A stretch of 8,554 nucleotides of DNA from UBA6164 sp964344895 (GTDB lineage Bacteria; Patescibacteriota; Gracilibacteria; BD1-5; UBA6164): NCBI GenBank assembly GCA_964344895.1, contig CAYFPB010000061.1:1-8554 (forward strand), read 5' to 3'. The position numbers were made by a program, and so were the translations under genes. The notes below the pieces were generated by a model. The model was not told the origin of the DNA, did not search any database, and worked only from the letters and a program-made list of their open reading frames with translations. Of the stretch, positions 6,933 to 8,554 are shown in pieces. The first letter of the stretch is position 1, and every line of letters begins with the position of its first letter.

Positions 6933-8327
6933 ATGTCTATTTATTTAACATATCTTATTTCATGTATTAATTGATATATTAATAATGTTTATTTAGAAAA
7001 AAATATATCTATACCTACAGTTTGTGAAGAACAAGTATTGAAGAGTAGTTTAGATTTATTTGAAAATAAAGACAAAGCAAGTATTTGAACTTTAAAAAAT
7101 TCAGATTTAGATGAAATAATTATTTCAGAAAATATTAACTATCCTGAAGAGTCAATTGAAATACAATTAAATTCAGCATCAGAGAAACAATCAAATATAG
7201 ATGATAAACATATAAAAACACCAGATAGAGTTGTGTCATTATACTATACAGGTTATTCTATATGACAAAAACATAAACTTAAGACTTTATATGATTTAGT
7301 AGAAAATACTGAAGTAAACTCAGTTACTATAGATATAAAAACAGTTTCAGGTTACACAAATATAGATTTTAGTGATTTTGAATTTTGAAGTATAAAGCCT
7401 AAGTATAACTGAGTAATCAAAGATATTAAAAGTATAATAGAAGAACTACATAATAGAGATATTTATGTTATATGAAGAGTATCAGTTTTTAAAGATCAAT
7501 TTTTAACTAAAACTAGGCCTGATTTATCAGTAAAATGGGTTTGGGATAAAAGTAAAAATTGGGAAGATTATAATAAAAATAGATATCTAGATCCAGGTTC
7601 TAAGGAAGTTTGGGAATACATATATAATATATCATGAGCTTCTTATGAATTATGATTTGATGAAATAAATTTTGATTATATTAGATTTCCTAGTGATTGA
7701 GTTGTATCACAAACATATTATCCATTTTCTTCAGAAAAAGTAACTAGAGATAAATGGTGAAAAATAAAAGTGATAGATGAATTTTGAAACTATATTAGTT
7801 CTAGCTTAAAGGAAAAATATAAGAATATAGTTTTATCTGCTGATGTTTTTTGAAGTGTTACAAATGTTGATATATATCAAATATGACAAAACTTGGAATC
7901 ATTTTTTCTAAATTTTGATTATGTTTCTCCAATGATTTATCCTTCTCATTATGCTACTTGATATCTTTGAGCTACTATACCTGATAATATACCTTATCAC
8001 ATATTAAAAAATTCTATTTTTAACTCTAATAAAAGAATTGATAAGTTAAACAAAGATATAAAAGATTCAAACTTATCTTGAACTAATTATTTAATAAAAA
8101 ATGCCTTTACTCCTAAAAAGGACTTAAAGGAATTTAAAGAAATTCCTAAAACAAATCTAAGACCATGGATTCAATGATTTTCATGTACTCGGTGTGATTG
8201 AGCAACTCCATATAATAGAAAGAAATTTAGAGAACAAATAAGGGGAATGGAAGAATGAGGAATAATATCACGGTTTGTATGGAACTCTGCATCAAACTAT
8301 TATAAAAATTGGTATTGAGGAGAGTAG
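6933..8327 (+). CDS. DUF4015-family putative glycoside hydrolase, probably exported
   Basis: The protein has 464 residues (ATG 6933, TAG 8325-8327). After a low-complexity linker (~30-97) it shows a TIM-barrel-like DUF4015 (GH13-like) domain: VVSLYYTGYSIG at 100-111, VTIDIKTVSG at 131-140, DIYVIGRVSVFKD at 176-188, FDEINFDYIRFPSDG at 242-256 (acidic DE and FDYIRFP signature), LSADVFG at 301-307, FDYVSPMIYPSHY at 328-340 and RPWIQGF at 410-416. The C-terminus is WNSASNYYKNW. The family is annotated as a putative glycosidase; its substrate is unknown. The N-terminus MSIYLTYLISC is short, hydrophobic and lacks a Lys/Arg, with a lipobox-like LISC. The frame is open upstream to 6870 (with a Lys at 6909-6911) but offers no ATG, GTG or TTG, so the true start is uncertain. 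Two in-frame CGG codons occur (residues 420 and 447). Gly codons are about 20 TGA and 6 GGN. Confidence 0.85.
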
Positions 8328-8330
8328 AGT

Positions 8331-8362
8331 AAATAAAAAATCCCATTTGGGATTTTTTATTT
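8331..8362. terminator. Bidirectional terminator between the DUF4015 gene and the tRNA
   Basis: A perfect 14-bp stem (8331-8344 with 8349-8362) around loop ATTT carries the core TCCC/GGGA and A/T tracts on both sides. It lies 3 nt after the DUF4015 stop and 11 nt beyond the tRNA 3' end on the other strand, so it can end both convergent transcripts. Confidence 0.85.
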
Positions 8363-8373
8363 TTATCTATTTA

Positions 8374-8451
8374 TGGTGCTCCCGGCAGGATTCGAACCTA
8401 CGGCAAACCCAGGTTCGCGGCCTGGTGCTCTTCCAGCTGAGCTACGGGAGC
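8374..8451 (-). tRNA. tRNA, most likely tRNA-Arg(GCG), with encoded CCA
   Basis: Read on the - strand: acceptor GCTCCCG pairs with CGGGAGC (7 bp), TA linker, D arm GCTC/GAGC with loop AGCTGGAA, anticodon stem CCAGG/CCTGG with 7-nt loop CCGCGAA, a 7-nt variable region, T arm GTAGG/CCTGC with loop TTCGAAT, discriminator A, then CCA. The anticodon GCG occupies + strand 8416-8418. A20 in the D loop and C35 are the classical arginine identity elements, supporting Arg. There is no G3-U70 pair, so Ala is unlikely. Odd points: position 33 is C rather than the near-universal U, and the variable loop is two nt longer than usual. A GCG anticodon should read CGT and CGC but not CGA or CGG. Confidence 0.85.
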
Positions 8452-8466
8452 AGGTAGAATGGTACT

Positions 8467-8494
8467 ATTGTACTAAAAAAAAAATTATTACAAG
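8467..8494 (-). promoter_or_regulatory. Candidate promoter of the tRNA gene
   Basis: On the - strand a TTGTAA-like -35 (complement of 8488-8493) lies 15 nt before TACAAT (complement of 8467-8472). Transcription would start near 8460, about 9 nt before the tRNA 5' end, which suits a tRNA leader. In 8495-8554 I see no gene or clear signal. Confidence 0.5.
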
Positions 8495-8554
8495 TTTTAG
8501 TGGCTCTTTTCTTCCTAACGTGAAAATTTTACACAAAAAAACACAAAAGTAACC

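Noticed and set aside
8275..8457. A 60-codon + strand reading frame ending in a SNLRQTQ...LSYGS-like peptide
   Set aside because: It is the well-known false ORF from reading across the antisense strand of a tRNA; the - strand cloverleaf at 8374-8451 explains the sequence.
1..8554. CRISPR array, insertion sequence or prophage
   Set aside because: No spaced 25-40 bp repeats, transposase, integrase or terminal inverted repeats were seen. The fibre-like motif in the first gene alone does not indicate a prophage.

Overview
This window reads as chromosomal DNA of a Patescibacteria (CPR) bacterium using genetic code 25, in which TGA encodes glycine: a member of the Absconditabacteria (SR1) or Gracilibacteria (BD1-5). 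With the standard code the window breaks into short fragments. With TGA read as Gly it resolves into eight complete genes plus one partial gene. TGA falls exactly on obligatory glycines, such as the P-loop of the AAA ATPase (GPAGVGKTS, two of three Gly as TGA), the MurG glycine motifs and the histidyl-tRNA synthetase C-terminal domain. Real stops are TAA and TAG only. The DNA is strongly AT-rich, and none of the genes has a clear Shine-Dalgarno sequence. All gene calls below assume code 25.

Layout: (1) 1-539 (+), C-terminal part of a large secreted surface/fibre-like protein, followed by a strong terminator. (2) 679-1121 (+), a two-gene toxin-antitoxin module with a ParE/RelE-type toxin and its own promoter. 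(3) 1147-2205 (-), murG, convergent with the toxin and sharing a bidirectional terminator. (4) 2363-4393 (+), a 676-residue AAA ATPase with a roughly 410-residue N-terminal region I do not recognise. (5) 4390-5010 (-), a PAP2-family undecaprenyl-diphosphatase-like membrane protein whose stop codon overlaps the AAA stop. (6) 5133-6344 (+), a histidyl-tRNA synthetase homologue with a good anticodon-binding domain but eroded catalytic motifs. (7) 6512-6802 (+), a small predicted winged-helix DNA-binding protein whose leader holds repeated dyad elements. (8) 6933-8327 (+), a DUF4015-type putative glycoside hydrolase. (9) 8374-8451 (-), a tRNA, most likely tRNA-Arg(GCG), with an unusual C at position 33.

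Functional links: MurG (lipid II synthesis) and the PAP2 phosphatase (recycling of the undecaprenyl carrier) belong to the same peptidoglycan lipid cycle but are separate transcription units here. The DUF4015 protein is probably exported and may act on cell-surface glycans. Most other genes are single-gene units with their own promoter. Three strong promoters share the architecture TTGACA, 16 nt, TATAMT.

Most interesting: an in-frame CGG codon at 8271-8273 falls where DUF4015 proteins carry a conserved Trp. The only tRNA in the window appears to be an Arg tRNA with anticodon GCG, which should not read CGA or CGG. Together these hint at a second codon reassignment (CGG to Trp) on top of TGA to Gly. 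The second highlight is the apparently catalytically dead HisRS-like protein.
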